Below are positions 1 through 9,748 of a DNA stretch of 64,000 nt, in pieces; the first letter of the stretch is position 1; the number at the start of each line of letters is the position of its first letter. Both the position numbers and the translations under genes were made by a program. The stretch comes from Parastagonospora avenae f. sp. tritici 18332-5. Its lineage: Eukaryota; Ascomycota; Dothideomycetes; Pleosporales; Phaeosphaeriaceae. Where the stretch lies: the NCBI GenBank assembly GCA_022559985.1, contig JAFJTR010000048.1:62001-126000 (forward strand), in the 5' to 3' direction. The notes under the pieces were generated by a model, which was given only the letters and a program-made list of their open reading frames with translations, did not search any database and was not told where the DNA came from.

Positions 1-1
1 A

Positions 2-679
2 TATGGGAGGGACGACGATACACTAAAATTCCTTCATCTTAATCAAGTATGTCGACAAATCCGCAACGAATATAGGCCAATATATTTGAGTCCTACAAAC
101 CCCACAGGAGTGCGGTCTGAACATCTCGTGATTTTCTTGGACACGTTCTACGCTGGCTGGAACGACCCTGGCGTGGACAAAAGCAAGATGTCTGGAAACA
201 TCCGCATCATGCATCTAGCTATGTGGCACATGGAAGGTGCTTCGCTTTTGCCGTTCATTCGCTTGCTAGCTGAAGCCCCAGGAATGACCATCTCTATCTG
301 CGATGTAGACTCAGGGATATGGCAACATCAGCTCCAAGAGCTGTTCAAGAATAGCTCCGCATGGGCAGAGTGGCTACACGGCGTGGAAAGTGTGTCCTTT
401 GTTTCCAATCTGGATCAGAAAATCGGTGGACTCGGTTATATCAATGAATTCCAGGTGTCTTTCCGGGCCGACTTCCAACTACCTTGGGTGGACTATGAAG
501 GCGACGAAGATGGAGACATAACTATTGTCGAGGATCGCGCCCGTACCTTCTTCATGGATCTTGGTTTGTTTGAGCCTGGGTACGATATGGACTACTCGCT
601 ATGGGTCCGCATGCAGACTGAGATGGGTGAGGGGCACACAAGCTGGCATTGTGTAATAGGGGAAAGCGGAGCGGTGTAA
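2..679 (+). CDS. 2EXR/F-box-like fungal protein of unknown function, 5' partial
   Basis: The frame is open from the left edge and stops with TAA at 677-679, so about 225 residues are visible and the N-terminus lies outside the window. The visible part starts within a block reading NQVCRQIRNEYRPIYL, followed by LDTFYAGWND, GNIRI and RLLAEAPG. The same blocks in the same order occur in the gene at 1829-2806 (RGIRAEFRPIYLA, LDTFYQGWDD, GNIRI, RLLSEAPG), so the two are paralogs. In the complete paralog an FRFLDLSAELRN-like start precedes this, which is the usual opening of fungal 2EXR/F-box-like proteins. Function is unknown. No signal peptide or membrane segment is seen in the visible part. Confidence 0.7.
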   Translation, partial: YGRDDDTLKFLHLNQVCRQIRNEYRPIYLSPTNPTGVRSEHLVIFLDTFYAGWNDPGVDKSKMSGNIRIMHLAMWHMEGASLLPFIRLLAEAPGMTISICDVDSGIWQHQLQELFKNSSAWAEWLHGVESVSFVSNLDQKIGGLGYINEFQVSFRADFQLPWVDYEGDEDGDITIVEDRARTFFMDLGLFEPGYDMDYSLWVRMQTEMGEGHTSWHCVIGESGAV

Positions 680-879
680 GTGAGTAGGATTCCAGGGAGC
701 GTTCTCTCATCGGTACTAAAATATGACGGGTTATTGCTGTTGGTTCTCAACTACGGCGGAAAGTGAATAAGGGTCATGTATGTAACAGTCTAAAGATATA
801 CACAGCATTGACCGGATTTGGTTACGACGGCAAGGCTCTGTTTATACCTTCGGACACCCTAGTCCCTTTCTATCGTAAG

Positions 880-1110
880 TGACAACATGCATTTCGTTGG
901 TCTGGTACCACGGTATACTAGAGAAAGGGTCGCTTGTATTTGAAGAAGGCCATTTATGTCACCTCGTGGAGTTCTTGGAGATATTCAACGAGAAATATAC
1001 GTCACGATCGTCGACATGGGTAGTCGTCGTGGAGGCGTCGCTGCACTGCTTCGTTCTCAAAAACGTTACTTAGATTTGAGACGACAAGCACTGTTTTCAA
1101 GTATGGTGGC
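880..1110 (+). pseudogene. Decayed copy of the neighbouring 2EXR/F-box-like family
   Basis: About 150-230 bp can be aligned by eye with 2505-2700 of the complete paralog. Shared stretches include TGGTCTGG, a run matching TAGAG.A.G..CGCTTGT, and AAGA.GGCCAT.TAT.TCA, which encode EEGHLCH here against KDGHVYH in the paralog. The similarity then fades over the ATATTCAACGAGAAATAT part and a weak VEA match. There is no start and no long frame, and the upstream half of the gene is missing, so this is read as a relic left between two better-kept copies. The exact ends are uncertain. Confidence 0.45.
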
Positions 1111-1635
1111 GATATTGATCTACGTAGCCTCTTCGATGGTCACCGTATTCCTGTATCAGCTATGAGCATGCCTTCGTCCTCAGAGAATTAGGGCATGTCT
1201 CGCTTCATCCGCAAAATTTATGGCAGCCTCGAGAAGGCCTTCCTCACCAGTAGTGACCTGCCAATGCTAGTATGTTGAATGATTGGTAATTGTGATATGA
1301 CTTACGATTTCTCGGACTACTCCAATGATCTGGAGCTTGCAGATGTGACCTGTAGCTTAGCAGAAGACATGGTTATATTCGAAGAGGTAGAGACTGAGGT
1401 CCAATTGGTTCCAGCATCCATTCCCTCTGAACAATTGTGCATGCCAAATTCTCGGATTTGCTCATTAGCGAGTATGAAGTCTGTCATTCCATACCAGCTA
1501 TGCGGGTCCAGTAACACGCATTAAACGATGTTAATTGTGTGTAACTGTTCATGGCGGCTAATGAAGGCTGCGTGTTCCTCGGAAGGACTGTAACGCCTCG
1601 CAAGGCCGAGTGGAAAGCAAACGGGGCGTGAGAGC

Positions 1636-1740
1636 GTGAAGCTATACACAAGACCTCACTGCAGCAATCAATATCTACCGATTTTGTGTATAGTTTCAAG
1701 CTATCAGATCAGCAAGACTTTGTCTACCTTTCCTTCTTCA
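1636..1740 (+). repeat. Dispersed ~100 bp repeat, copy A
   Basis: This copy aligns with 6815-6914 (copy B) and more weakly with 23872-23970 (copy C). Shared blocks include AGCTATACACA, ACCTCAC, CTA.CGAT..TGTGTA, CAGCAAGAC and CCTTTC. Within it a perfect 10-bp inverted repeat, CTATACACAA at 1642-1651 and TTGTGTATAG at 1684-1693, could form a stem around a 32-base loop. No coding frame is shared between the copies. It may be a remnant of a small non-autonomous transposon. Confidence 0.55.
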
Positions 1741-1828
1741 ATGCTAGTCCCCAAAGTGGTTAGTCTCAAAAGAATTAGCGTTGCATCACTGCATCATAAT
1801 CCAACTCCGTCCTTTACACTCCACCTCC

Positions 1829-2806
1829 ATGGCTGATGCTCACACTATGGAGTTTGAAGCCCCGTTTCGTTTCCTTGATCTTTCTGCAGGTAACGTGGCT
1901 TGCTAGCAGCAAGGGTCATACTTACTGACAGACGAGAAAGAATTGCGTAATCATGTGTACGCGTTTTGCCGACCAAGCCGCATCCGCCGCGATGCATCCG
2001 AATCAAATAATGATAGCGTAGCATCAAATCTCGAGGCGAATGGTGTGACAGTAGAACTCGCCGCGTTAGCCCTGAGCAATGACACCGATTCAAGCTGGCG
2101 TGCCGAAAGTGACGAAGTCGGCTGGAGCAGCACTGGCCGCGACGGTGCTGGTTTGGATTGCAAGACAGTCGGTTTGAGTTTCCTGCACTTCATGCATGTA
2201 TGTCGGGGAATACGTGCCGAGTTTCGTCCAATATACCTGGCCGACACTACTGTGCTGATGGATAGCGCACGGCTTACTTCTTACCTCGACACCTTTTACC
2301 AGGGATGGGATGACAGTAACATCGACAAGATTTTCTGGGCTGGTAACATCAGAATCACGTCCTTCACATCATGGATCGATCATGGTGAAGACTTCTTACC
2401 ATACCTTCGCTTGTTATCGGAAGCTCCAGGAATCCGTATCAGTATGCCTAGAACCAACAACGAAATTGGAGAGCAGATCAGACGCCTTTTCAAATCCAGA
2501 AGGTCCTGGTCTGGCTGGATAGACGGCAGAATAGAGGAGGTGGCGCTTGTCGTCAAAGACGGCCATGTATATCATCCTGATATCCCCGAGTTCCAGGTAC
2601 TCTTCAGCAAGAAATGTGTACCGCAATGGGCGTACAATCAGGACATCGGTCCCGGAACTATTGAGGTGAACAAGGAGGCTGCGACTACGTTTTTAGAGAG
2701 TCTCGGTTTTCACGTGGAAGAAGATGGGATTTACTGGATTTGGGCGGGGTTTCAGAAGGAGACTGATCCAGTGGAAACGATTTGGTGGGCTATGATGGGA
2801 TACTAA
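1829..2806 (+). CDS. 2EXR/F-box-like fungal protein of unknown function
   Basis: There are two exons, 1829-1889 and 1941-2806, with a 51-bp intron (GTAACG...AAAG; branch-like TTACTGAC). The protein has 308 residues. The join restores the motif APFRFLDLSAELRNHVY, typical of fungal 2EXR/F-box-like proteins, which fixes both start and splice. A serine/aspartate-rich stretch follows (about residues 30-75), then HVCRGIRAEFRPIYLA and a conserved C-terminal part (LDTFYQGWDD, GNIRI, RLLSEAPG) shared with the partial gene at 2-679. No catalytic motif, signal peptide or membrane helix is visible. It is probably a lineage-expanded gene. It looks intact, unlike the relic at 880-1110. Function is unknown. 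Confidence 0.75.
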
Positions 2807-3576
2807 TTCCGAGCTTTGCAATGATCAATTGCACAACGAGGGAGTGCCGATGAATCAAATTTTGACGGCATGACATGGCTGCTGACTGCTGGTGTACAAG
2901 CAGTCTAAGCATTCAATGTTGATAGGAAGTTGGTAATTACCTCTTTCTCCGCCTACAAGATGTCAACATATCCCATATAATACGTCTGGATAGCGGCGCA
3001 AACCTTTTTGCATCAGGCTGTGTGCTCACTGGATTCATCTCAACATCGCAGCCAAAGAAGTTTCAATATCGTTAACATGCACCATGCTCAGGCCTGTATG
3101 TAAATAATCTAAATATCATTGCAGCCCGACCTTGTCGATGAAAGTCATGACAGCGGCTTAGACGTAGACTTTAGGTCGTGAAAAACGAGTAGACGCTGTA
3201 GATAATCCAATTGTATTACTATATGTATACTCGATAAGCACCTGTTTCTCTTCTCGAAGCTTTAAGCTATTGGAGGTGCAATCGCGAGCCTTTCGTTGCT
3301 TTGTACTAGCCACTACCAAAACTGACGGATTTGTGTGCTGTGATGGGAAGGAAATGATAAGGAAATACTGGGAAATCGGTGTGCTCTGGTGGTAGTTTTG
3401 CTGATGGGTGTTGTGCGCAAAGTTGAAGAGCTGGAGGTCTGGTTCCATGCCAAACCAAGTTTTTGAACTTTTAGTACACGACTAGGATATTTCTGTGAAA
3501 GCAAGCGTGAGTAGATGTACTGCGAAGTTTTGAACATTATCCATCGTACTTGTGATTTCGCACCTGTCATGCCCTT
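2807..3576. other. Intergenic, no gene seen
   Basis: The stretch lies between the 2EXR-like gene and the 3' end of the ankyrin pseudogene. Short open frames on the minus strand (3158-3570) have no family resemblance and overlap one another. No RNA gene or repeat was recognised. Confidence 0.5.
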
Positions 3577-5015
3577 TCAGGTGGATCCGCCGCGACGGTT
3601 TCGTTCTTTGATGATTGCGTCTGCGTAGTTCCTGAAGACTCTAGCGCCCTCCCTGTTGAGTAGAAATCGACTAGACTCCTGTGTACCCAGCCTGAGCACA
3701 CAGAGTGTCTTGTTGAAGTCACCTTTTTCGGCCATCTGAAGTGGTGACTTCTCTGAAATGTTCGGAAAGTCAGGATCGGCACCATTTTGCATGAGCCAAA
3801 GGACATAGCGATAGAAACTTCCTGTCACTGCGTGCCAGAGCGCAGTCACACCGTCATAGGCGGATGTGCCGTTGATCTCTGCACCATGCTTGAGGAGAAG
3901 TAGAGCAATATCCCGGCGACGGCATCTCAAAGCGTGTGCCAGTAAGGTACGACCAAGATGATCTTGATTAGGGTCCAGGTGACCATCAGTCAATAACTTG
4001 GCAAACATTTGAACGGTGCCAAATCTGAAGAGGAACGAAATTTTTCCCAAGTCGAGTCTATAGCGGTTTGATGGTCCAATTTGAGACTTGGTAGGCCGGA
4101 CATCTTGTGTAAGATCCAGGACTCGGTAGGTCAGCAATCCATTGTTGTGTCTGATGGCATCCTTGTACAGTCACCCCCCGGTACTCTCGGGCAGAGCCTT
4201 CCTGAGTTCCATTGGTCCATCTAGAGCATCGAAGAGCAAGTTTCCAGCATCGCTTGAGTGCATGTGGATGGCTATCTCGAGAGCCCGTTTGATTTTCCTC
4301 GCGGCCATTTGCCTCCAACCATAATTGCCTGAGGCTGCTTTGAGCTTCATCTCTTTAGAGATGAGATCGAGTTGAAATTTTAGAGATCCAGGCTGATCGA
4401 TAGCAGCAACAGCCTGCAGTGCGCTAGGAACAGGTTGCAAGGGGGCCTGAAGAGGTCTTCCGAGCTCACTACATTGTTAGAAAGCAGATGTACGTCCCCC
4501 AAGGCGGCAGCAATAGCAGGCAGAATAGTTTTCGTATCAGATGCGGGCTTCAAGTTGCCTTTCTTAAATGCGATGCACAGGTCGCGATGATCAACTGCCA
4601 GCACTACTCTGCAGATCGTGGCCGCATCGCAGTATTGTTCTTTGGACCCCGAATTCCTGAGTTTCGCCACGAAAGTCACAATCTTCTTGATGTATGTACT
4701 GGCCTCGCACTGACCATTTGGCGCCGAGTGTATTCTCTTCAACAGCATATGGGCTCTGTGTGCCTGAACTAGTCGAGCATGCTTGTTGTTCTTGAGAAAC
4801 ACAGCAAGAGGTACGCGCAAGCTGTTTTCGGTGATGGCTTTGCCAAAAATTGTAGCGAAAGCCTATGTTTCGCGTCAGATATGAAAGGTGAAGGAAATGA
4901 GCGTGAACTTAATGCAGACCAGTCGGTACTTGGCAGCCTTGATGATGCCTTCGGTCTCGACGATGTTGTTGAAAATTGGATCGAATAGCTCGTTAGCTAG
5001 ATCGAGCATCGACAT
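3577..5015 (-). pseudogene. Ankyrin-repeat protein, disrupted
   Basis: Read on the minus strand, the gene starts near 5015 (MSMLDLANELFDPIFNNIV, then KYRLVC), an opening common in fungal ankyrin proteins. It continues with AFATIFGKAITENSLRVPL at about 4858-4800 and ends in clear ankyrin repeats between 4080 and 3650 (GRTLLAHALRCRRRDIALLL; GVTALWHAV; a degenerate repeat KSPLQMAEKGD). Three breaks are visible. The 4830-4910 gap looks like an intron but its best GT-AG pair loses the frame. At 4441-4445 a run of five G (C on the coding strand) shifts the frame, and one more base would restore DLFRPPLQPVP. An in-frame TGA lies at 4173-4171, after PESTGG, with the same frame continuing beyond. Errors in homopolymers could explain the second break only. 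Confidence 0.65.
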
Positions 5016-5852
5016 TGTTGCGGAGGAGAGTCCCAAAATCTGCGCAGTTGATTGTGGGTGTTGTGAGTGTCGTTGAGAGTGGTTGAGGAAGGATCAGATT
5101 TGTACACACAGCTAAGCGTAGAAATGGTGTGGCAAACGATGGTTTACCTTGACCTTTCGTTGAGTCATATATGCCAGCGGGGGCGAAGATTCGATATCTG
5201 CAGAGCGGTAAGACACTCTGCCCCTATTGGTTGCTTGCTCTGCTGTATCGGAGGTGAAGGTGCTTTGCTGAGATTGCGCTGTAAGCCATGTGACAGAGAC
5301 TCGTGTGAACAACATGAATTAGAAGACGTGGCTAGAAGTACTGTCATAATCTAATGCTCTCCAGAATTTGAAGCAACTCCCTCCCATCTCGAATTGGACA
5401 AACTTGCACAGGTATCAAGTGTAATTGCTAAAATAAACTGAGGTTTGGTAAGCACATATGATTTCTAGTGACTTCGGAACGACAGAGCTATCTCTGTGGT
5501 GCCAGATTTGTGCTGAGACCCGGTGCGGAAATCACTGCCTGATTACCGACCAACATCGTAGCTTTAAAAGAGGAGGGTGACTCGCTCAGGCTCTTCGTAT
5601 AGTTCACTCGCGCAAACGGTGCAAATCTTCTTTTACCATGTTGCGCATTGTTAGGTGGATGAGCTAGGCGAGCAATCCTGCGCAACGGTGAAAGGAACAT
5701 GCGTTTGCTTTCCACCACGTGTTCTAGCTCCGACTGTATATTCTCCACGAGAAATTTGCACCACCTCATTACAATACCTCAGCTCTACCCAAAGCAACCT
5801 CTCGCCGCCGTTACGCATTCGGTCGCCCCCATCTTCGGTGCGCGCAGTCAAG
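5016..5852. other. Intergenic between two pseudogenes
   Basis: The stretch lies upstream of both the ankyrin pseudogene (minus) and the BTB pseudogene (plus), so it once held their promoters. Overlapping short frames on both strands show no family motif. Nothing else was recognised. Confidence 0.4.
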
Positions 5853-6562
5853 ATGTCAACTCCAACTCCGCCTGCCGTCAAACCACCAGAGGCGCCTGTC
5901 TCTCCTGCCACCTTCCTTCCGGGGTAACAATACCCTCTCTGCGTCCTCCGACCATAGCTGATCATAACAGTATTACGAGCGATACCATCGAGATCCAAGT
6001 GAGCAAGTCTGCCATGTTCAGAGTCCACGAGAATGTTCTCCAGCAGTCGCCCTTCTTCGCCAACGCCCTCAAGCCAGAGTTGGTTGCAGCTCGTAAAGGC
6101 ACACCCGTCGACCTGAAGAAAGAGCATCCGGACACTTTCGTTGGCTACGTGCAGTGACTATACTCACAATATCGACACCTCCCTGGAAAACATCAAGTGG
6201 GCGGGATCCTAAGTTCTTGAAGAGAAAATTATGGATGCTTCTTTTCAGAACAAGACGGTCGAAACGATAGCGCAACGATAGAAAGCCCAAAAATATACCC
6301 TGGAAGCGAAGCAATCAACATAATATACAAGGGCACTACCGAGGGATCACCTGCGCGACGCCTTCTGATCGATATCTACATCCAGCGTGCTCATCTAAAG
6401 TGGATGAAGGGGAAAATATCGGTTAAACAAGTACACGAAGATTTCATCGATGATTTGCTACTAGCCCTTGTCGGTCAGAGGAAGCCACAACATGAGGGAG
6501 AGAACACATGGATCACGGACATCAGCACGTATCACGTCAAGGCGAAGACGACAGACAAGTGA
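5853..6562 (+). pseudogene. BTB/POZ domain protein, disrupted
   Basis: The first exon (5853-5923) reads MSTPTPPAVKPPEAPVS and joins across a 47-bp intron (5924-5970, GTAACA...AACAG) to the BTB core: SDTIEIQVSKSAMFRVHENVL, then QQSPFFANALKPE and HPDTFVGYVQ. In this family the next residues are normally W-L-Y. Here TGA at 6155-6157 replaces the tryptophan codon, and LYSQ follows in frame. Further family pieces lie downstream in other frames: VLEEKIMDASFQNKTVETIA from about 6211, and SEAINIIYKGTTEGSPARR to a TGA at 6560-6562. At least one nonsense change and a frame shift therefore separate recognisable parts. BTB proteins of this kind are numerous in Pleosporales and their roles are mostly unknown. 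Confidence 0.75.
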
Positions 6563-6814
6563 GAAGGGAAAGGCTAAGACTCGGAAAGTTCAGGCGGCGG
6601 AGTGCAGCCCTAGCTGCTCGGGAAGAAGTACACTGACTTGGGAGGAGCTTGAGCCGGGGTGATGTACCGACGATAGTTGAGTGAAGGATATCCAGATAAA
6701 TACTAGAACTGAATGACGAGTGAAGGAAACCAGATTAGAGGAGCAACAAAAATTTGAACGGATTGAAAGCCATCGCTCACTTACTGCGTTTTATCAACTG
6801 CGATGGAAAGCTGC

Positions 6815-6914
6815 CTGGAGCTATACACAGTACCTCACCATTGCGATCTAAACCTAGCGATACTGTGTAGAATTTCAGTCCAACATGTCAGCAAGACCTG
6901 TTTGCCTTTCTTCA
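6815..6914 (+). repeat. Dispersed ~100 bp repeat, copy B
   Basis: It shares with copy A GAGCTATACACA near its left end, ACCTCAC, the spaced block CTA.CGATA.TGTGTA, GTCAGCAAGAC and CCTTTC. The inverted arms are less perfect here (CTATACACAG against CTGTGTAGAA). It lies just beyond the BTB pseudogene. Confidence 0.55.
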
Positions 6915-7107
6915 TATTTGAGAACATGCAGTACCTACCTCCGTCATGGGCGACATCAACGCAATACCTAGATCCAAACCCAATCATACATCCAAGCTCA
7001 CCTCGCCGTGACCCTCATACATACTAAATCGATGTTGTCTGCCTTCGCAACCCCCTTCCGTGCCGTCGTGACCGTCGCCGATTCCGCCTCATAACCGACT
7101 TTGCTCG

Positions 7108-7201
7108 TGCCCCTCTATGCCCCTCCAACGCACCCCGCCTCAGCCCCTCTATGCCCCTCGATGCCCCTTTGCCCCTCCTGTAGCTCTACAATCCACACTT
7201 T
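7108..7201 (-). repeat. G-rich repeat with AAGTGTGGATTG motif, minus copy
   Basis: On the minus strand AAGTGTGGATTGTAGAGCT is followed by AGGAGGGGC and several GGGGCAT.GAGGGGC units. Near 21.0 and 21.2 kb on the plus strand the same AAGTGTGGATTG word stands before GGGCGTGAAGGGGCGT. The repeat is non-coding as far as can be seen and could fold into G-quadruplexes. Confidence 0.5.
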
Positions 7202-7823
7202 TGCGCCAACCTGCCGGTTTGAGTAATGTGGTCGTGCGCAGCGTGGAGGGGCAGCGCTGGGGGAGGTGAAGGATCGGCCAACGGACTTCGCGACCACGGA
7301 AAATGTTGCTCGGATCGACATGGGGAAGGTTAACGTCACTGCTGTGATTGTCGGAGTGGAATGCGAGCTCTAGTGAGGCATGTCCATACTACAGTACTCG
7401 TGAGTGCAGGAAGTAGTTTTGAAGGCCGGTTTCAGTGGGTGCATACCTGAATTCGGCGGGAAAATGCAAGAGATCAAGGGAAGTGCATGCTTGCGTCAGA
7501 TCAGTGATGCGAAAGTTACTTCCTTACCAAGCCTCCGAATATCACTTTTCCTATGCTCAACACGTACCGAAAAAAGACAATCTCACATTGCGCGCACTCC
7601 AAGTCCACTCATTCCCAACAGCGAAAAGTAAAACACATCGCACCGCCTTACAAAAAGGGCACACGAAGCAAAACACATTCCAAATCTCACCATACATAAT
7701 CTAAGCAAAAATTCCACTTTCCCAACAATCTGCAAATCCGACACCTCTCAATTCATCCATCACACATGCAAAAACTCACCTATCCAGCCAGCCCTCCACC
7801 TCAACAAAAAAAGATAATCATAA

Positions 7824-7931
7824 TGTCCCGTGCCAGACTCGAACTGGCGGCCTTGGGATTTCCTGCCCTTGGAGCAGATCACAGTAATGAAGCTATGAGA
7901 CCCACGTGATAACCAACTACACCAACGAGAC
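7824..7931 (-). tRNA. tRNA-Met (CAT, elongator type) with intron
   Basis: The 108-base gene folds into a full cloverleaf once a 34-base intron (7893-7860) is removed, giving a 74-base mature tRNA. Acceptor arms GTCTCGT and ACGGGAC pair over seven positions, with A as discriminator. The T-arm is GCCAG-TTCGAGT-CTGGC, and the D-arm pairs GTG with CAC around AGTTGGTTA. The anticodon loop reads CTCATAA with CAT at the anticodon, and the stem is TGGGT/TCCCA with a T-T pair at its inner end. The intron sits one base after the anticodon, as eukaryotic tRNA introns do. A CAT anticodon with this loop fits elongator methionine tRNA. Confidence 0.85.
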
Positions 7932-8343
7932 GATGCAAACTGAATTGTTTGCGTTGGAGAATGATTCGATGACGTCTTGCAGGCTTCTATAAAATATAAA
8001 GATGTGGTGATGCCGTGCCGGAGGGGAGTTTTGGATGGAGTTGGAAGATGGTAGGCTAAGTGGGGTGGGGGGAAGACTTTGCATGAGGGGCACGACAGGG
8101 GCTAGGACGGATGCGTGTCTGGGGCCGGGAGACTAATGATTGGATAGATAAAGATGTTTGAGAGTAATTATATTGGGGTAGTTGTATCTATACATTATAT
8201 TCGTGGACGTTGCTTGAGAAAAAACAATGGATGCTCCTTCTTACCGTGACGCCAAACGCCACTTATATCATGCTGCCGGGGTGCGTGGTAAACATTATTC
8301 GAAACTCTGTCTCTTGCAAAAAGATGAAAGGCTGGATGGTTGA
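7932..8343. other. Intergenic, no gene seen
   Basis: The stretch separates the tRNA 5' flank from the 3' end of the rhomboid gene and would carry the 3' UTR of the latter. Nothing further was recognised. Confidence 0.5.
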
Positions 8344-9509
8344 CTACGGACCAAGTCTTTGGCCAGGCTCGGGACTCCGTGGCATGTTGCCGAGCGGTAC
8401 GGGGACGTTTGACGTTGGCAAAACGCCGTAGCGACCGTATGTCTTCTGGTCTACGCTGACGTAGTGTGGTAGTCTGCCGAGCAGATTGAGCTTTGTTTCG
8501 ACCCATCGGAGGATCTTCTCGTGGGGGACGAGGAACTTGATGTAGCCTGAGGCCCAGAGGTAGCCGATGCCTGCGCCGCAGAGATGCCCTATGAAGCTGA
8601 CGTTGGGGACTATGAAGCTTGTCACGAGTGCGAGGATGAGTGGTGTGGTCCAGGTGGGGATTTTGTATGGCCCGACACTGGAGATTGTTAGTTGAAAGAC
8701 ACAGAGCTTGCGGTGGGTAGGTATACTTGAAGCTTGGGTTTGTCTTATGTGTCTTCATGATTTCTGCTGAAAGAAGCAGAAACACCCATATGCTGTATCA
8801 TGGTTAGCGGCATGCACTATGTGCAACATGTATGGCTATATGCATACCTCGCGCCCATAACAGTGGTGTTGCTCCGCAGTACGAACTTCTCGAGTAATGT
8901 GTAGATGCCACCTGGTATTGTGCCGAATGCTGTCTCTCGTCAACCTCGTGCCCCCATGCATAGTTTGGTGTTCCTTACGCCCAGTGAACAACGCCAAAGT
9001 GACTAATGTACCGAATTCGGACTCGAAACGCTCGAGGAGTGGTGTGAGGGCGATGATGTTGAAGATCATGTGGAAGAAGTTGAGATGCGTAACGGGAAAC
9101 AAGTTCAGTCGGTGCACTATACAATGATCGCATTAGCCTTTGATCTCTCTTTGATATATCGCCCTGCATGCATCCTCAGATCCGTGCTCTGTCATAGTTC
9201 CAGGGTCCATAGCGCTGTCTAGTAGGCTTCATAAGCTTACACTTCCTTCAACACCGGGCCTTCTATGGTGCGACGGGGCATATACTAGCTTCCCAAGTCC
9301 TCTTCAAAGTACACCAAATCAAAGAACAACGTACTCTGCGTGAAATCCATCTTAGCCGGCTCCAGCTGGCCAAACTCCCTTAACCACGGAAAGGGAATCG
9401 CCGCGACATACAGGCCGACTATGACCAGTATAAGACCGCGGGTGCATAGTGGCAGGCGGAGCGCATACGACCGTAAGCGCGTCGGATTGAACTGGGGAAA
9501 CGACGGCAT
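8344..9509 (-). CDS. RBD2: Rhomboid-type intramembrane serine protease RBD2
   Basis: There are five exons on the minus strand: 9509-9335, 9116-8979, 8929-8848, 8792-8727 and 8677-8344. They encode 264 residues, and all junctions keep phase. The protein begins MPSFPQFNPTRLRSYALRLP and has rhomboid signatures in order: HLNFFHMIFN, LLERFESEFGT, VMGASIWVF (the catalytic serine in GxSx) and IGHLCGAGIGYLW (the catalytic histidine). After the last membrane segment it has LNLLGRLPHYVSVDQKTYGR, a tail typical of fungal RBD2. RBD2 acts in the Golgi; in Aspergillus it takes part in activating the sterol-responsive factor SrbA. It lies head to head with GAA1, 239 bp between start codons. The first intron (218 bp) is unusually long for this region. 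Confidence 0.9.
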
Positions 9510-9748
9510 GGCGGAACGCGTCGGGGATGTCGATGTGTCTTGGGCGCGTGTCGAAAGATCGCAAAAGATCGGATGGCCGTTACCAATGACAGGGATCCCG
9601 GCTTCTAGCGGCAGATCCTCACGCTTCGTACCTTCCGCACTGGGTGGGCTGGCGGAGCTTGGTAAGTCTTGGAGGAAGTCGCACGCCGCATTTCTGTCCT
9701 GATCCTTCTTCTCCTTTCTTCGACGGGTGCAATTGTGGAGGAGACGAC

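Larger units (their letters stand above)
6563..7823. other. Intergenic with repeats
   Basis: The stretch holds repeat copy B (6815-6914) and a C/T-rich tract (7108-7201) related to G-rich repeats near 21 kb. No convincing gene was found on either strand. Confidence 0.5.

Noticed and set aside
780..860. Possible fourth copy of the dispersed repeat
   Set aside because: Only a TATACACAG word and a loose TGTTTATA match are shared; too little to call.
1279..1524. 81-codon plus-strand frame
   Set aside because: No resemblance to the neighbouring family or any other, and an overlapping minus frame is equally open.
5853..6562. Stop codon readthrough in the BTB gene
   Set aside because: A second frame change downstream would also be needed, so decay is the simpler reading.
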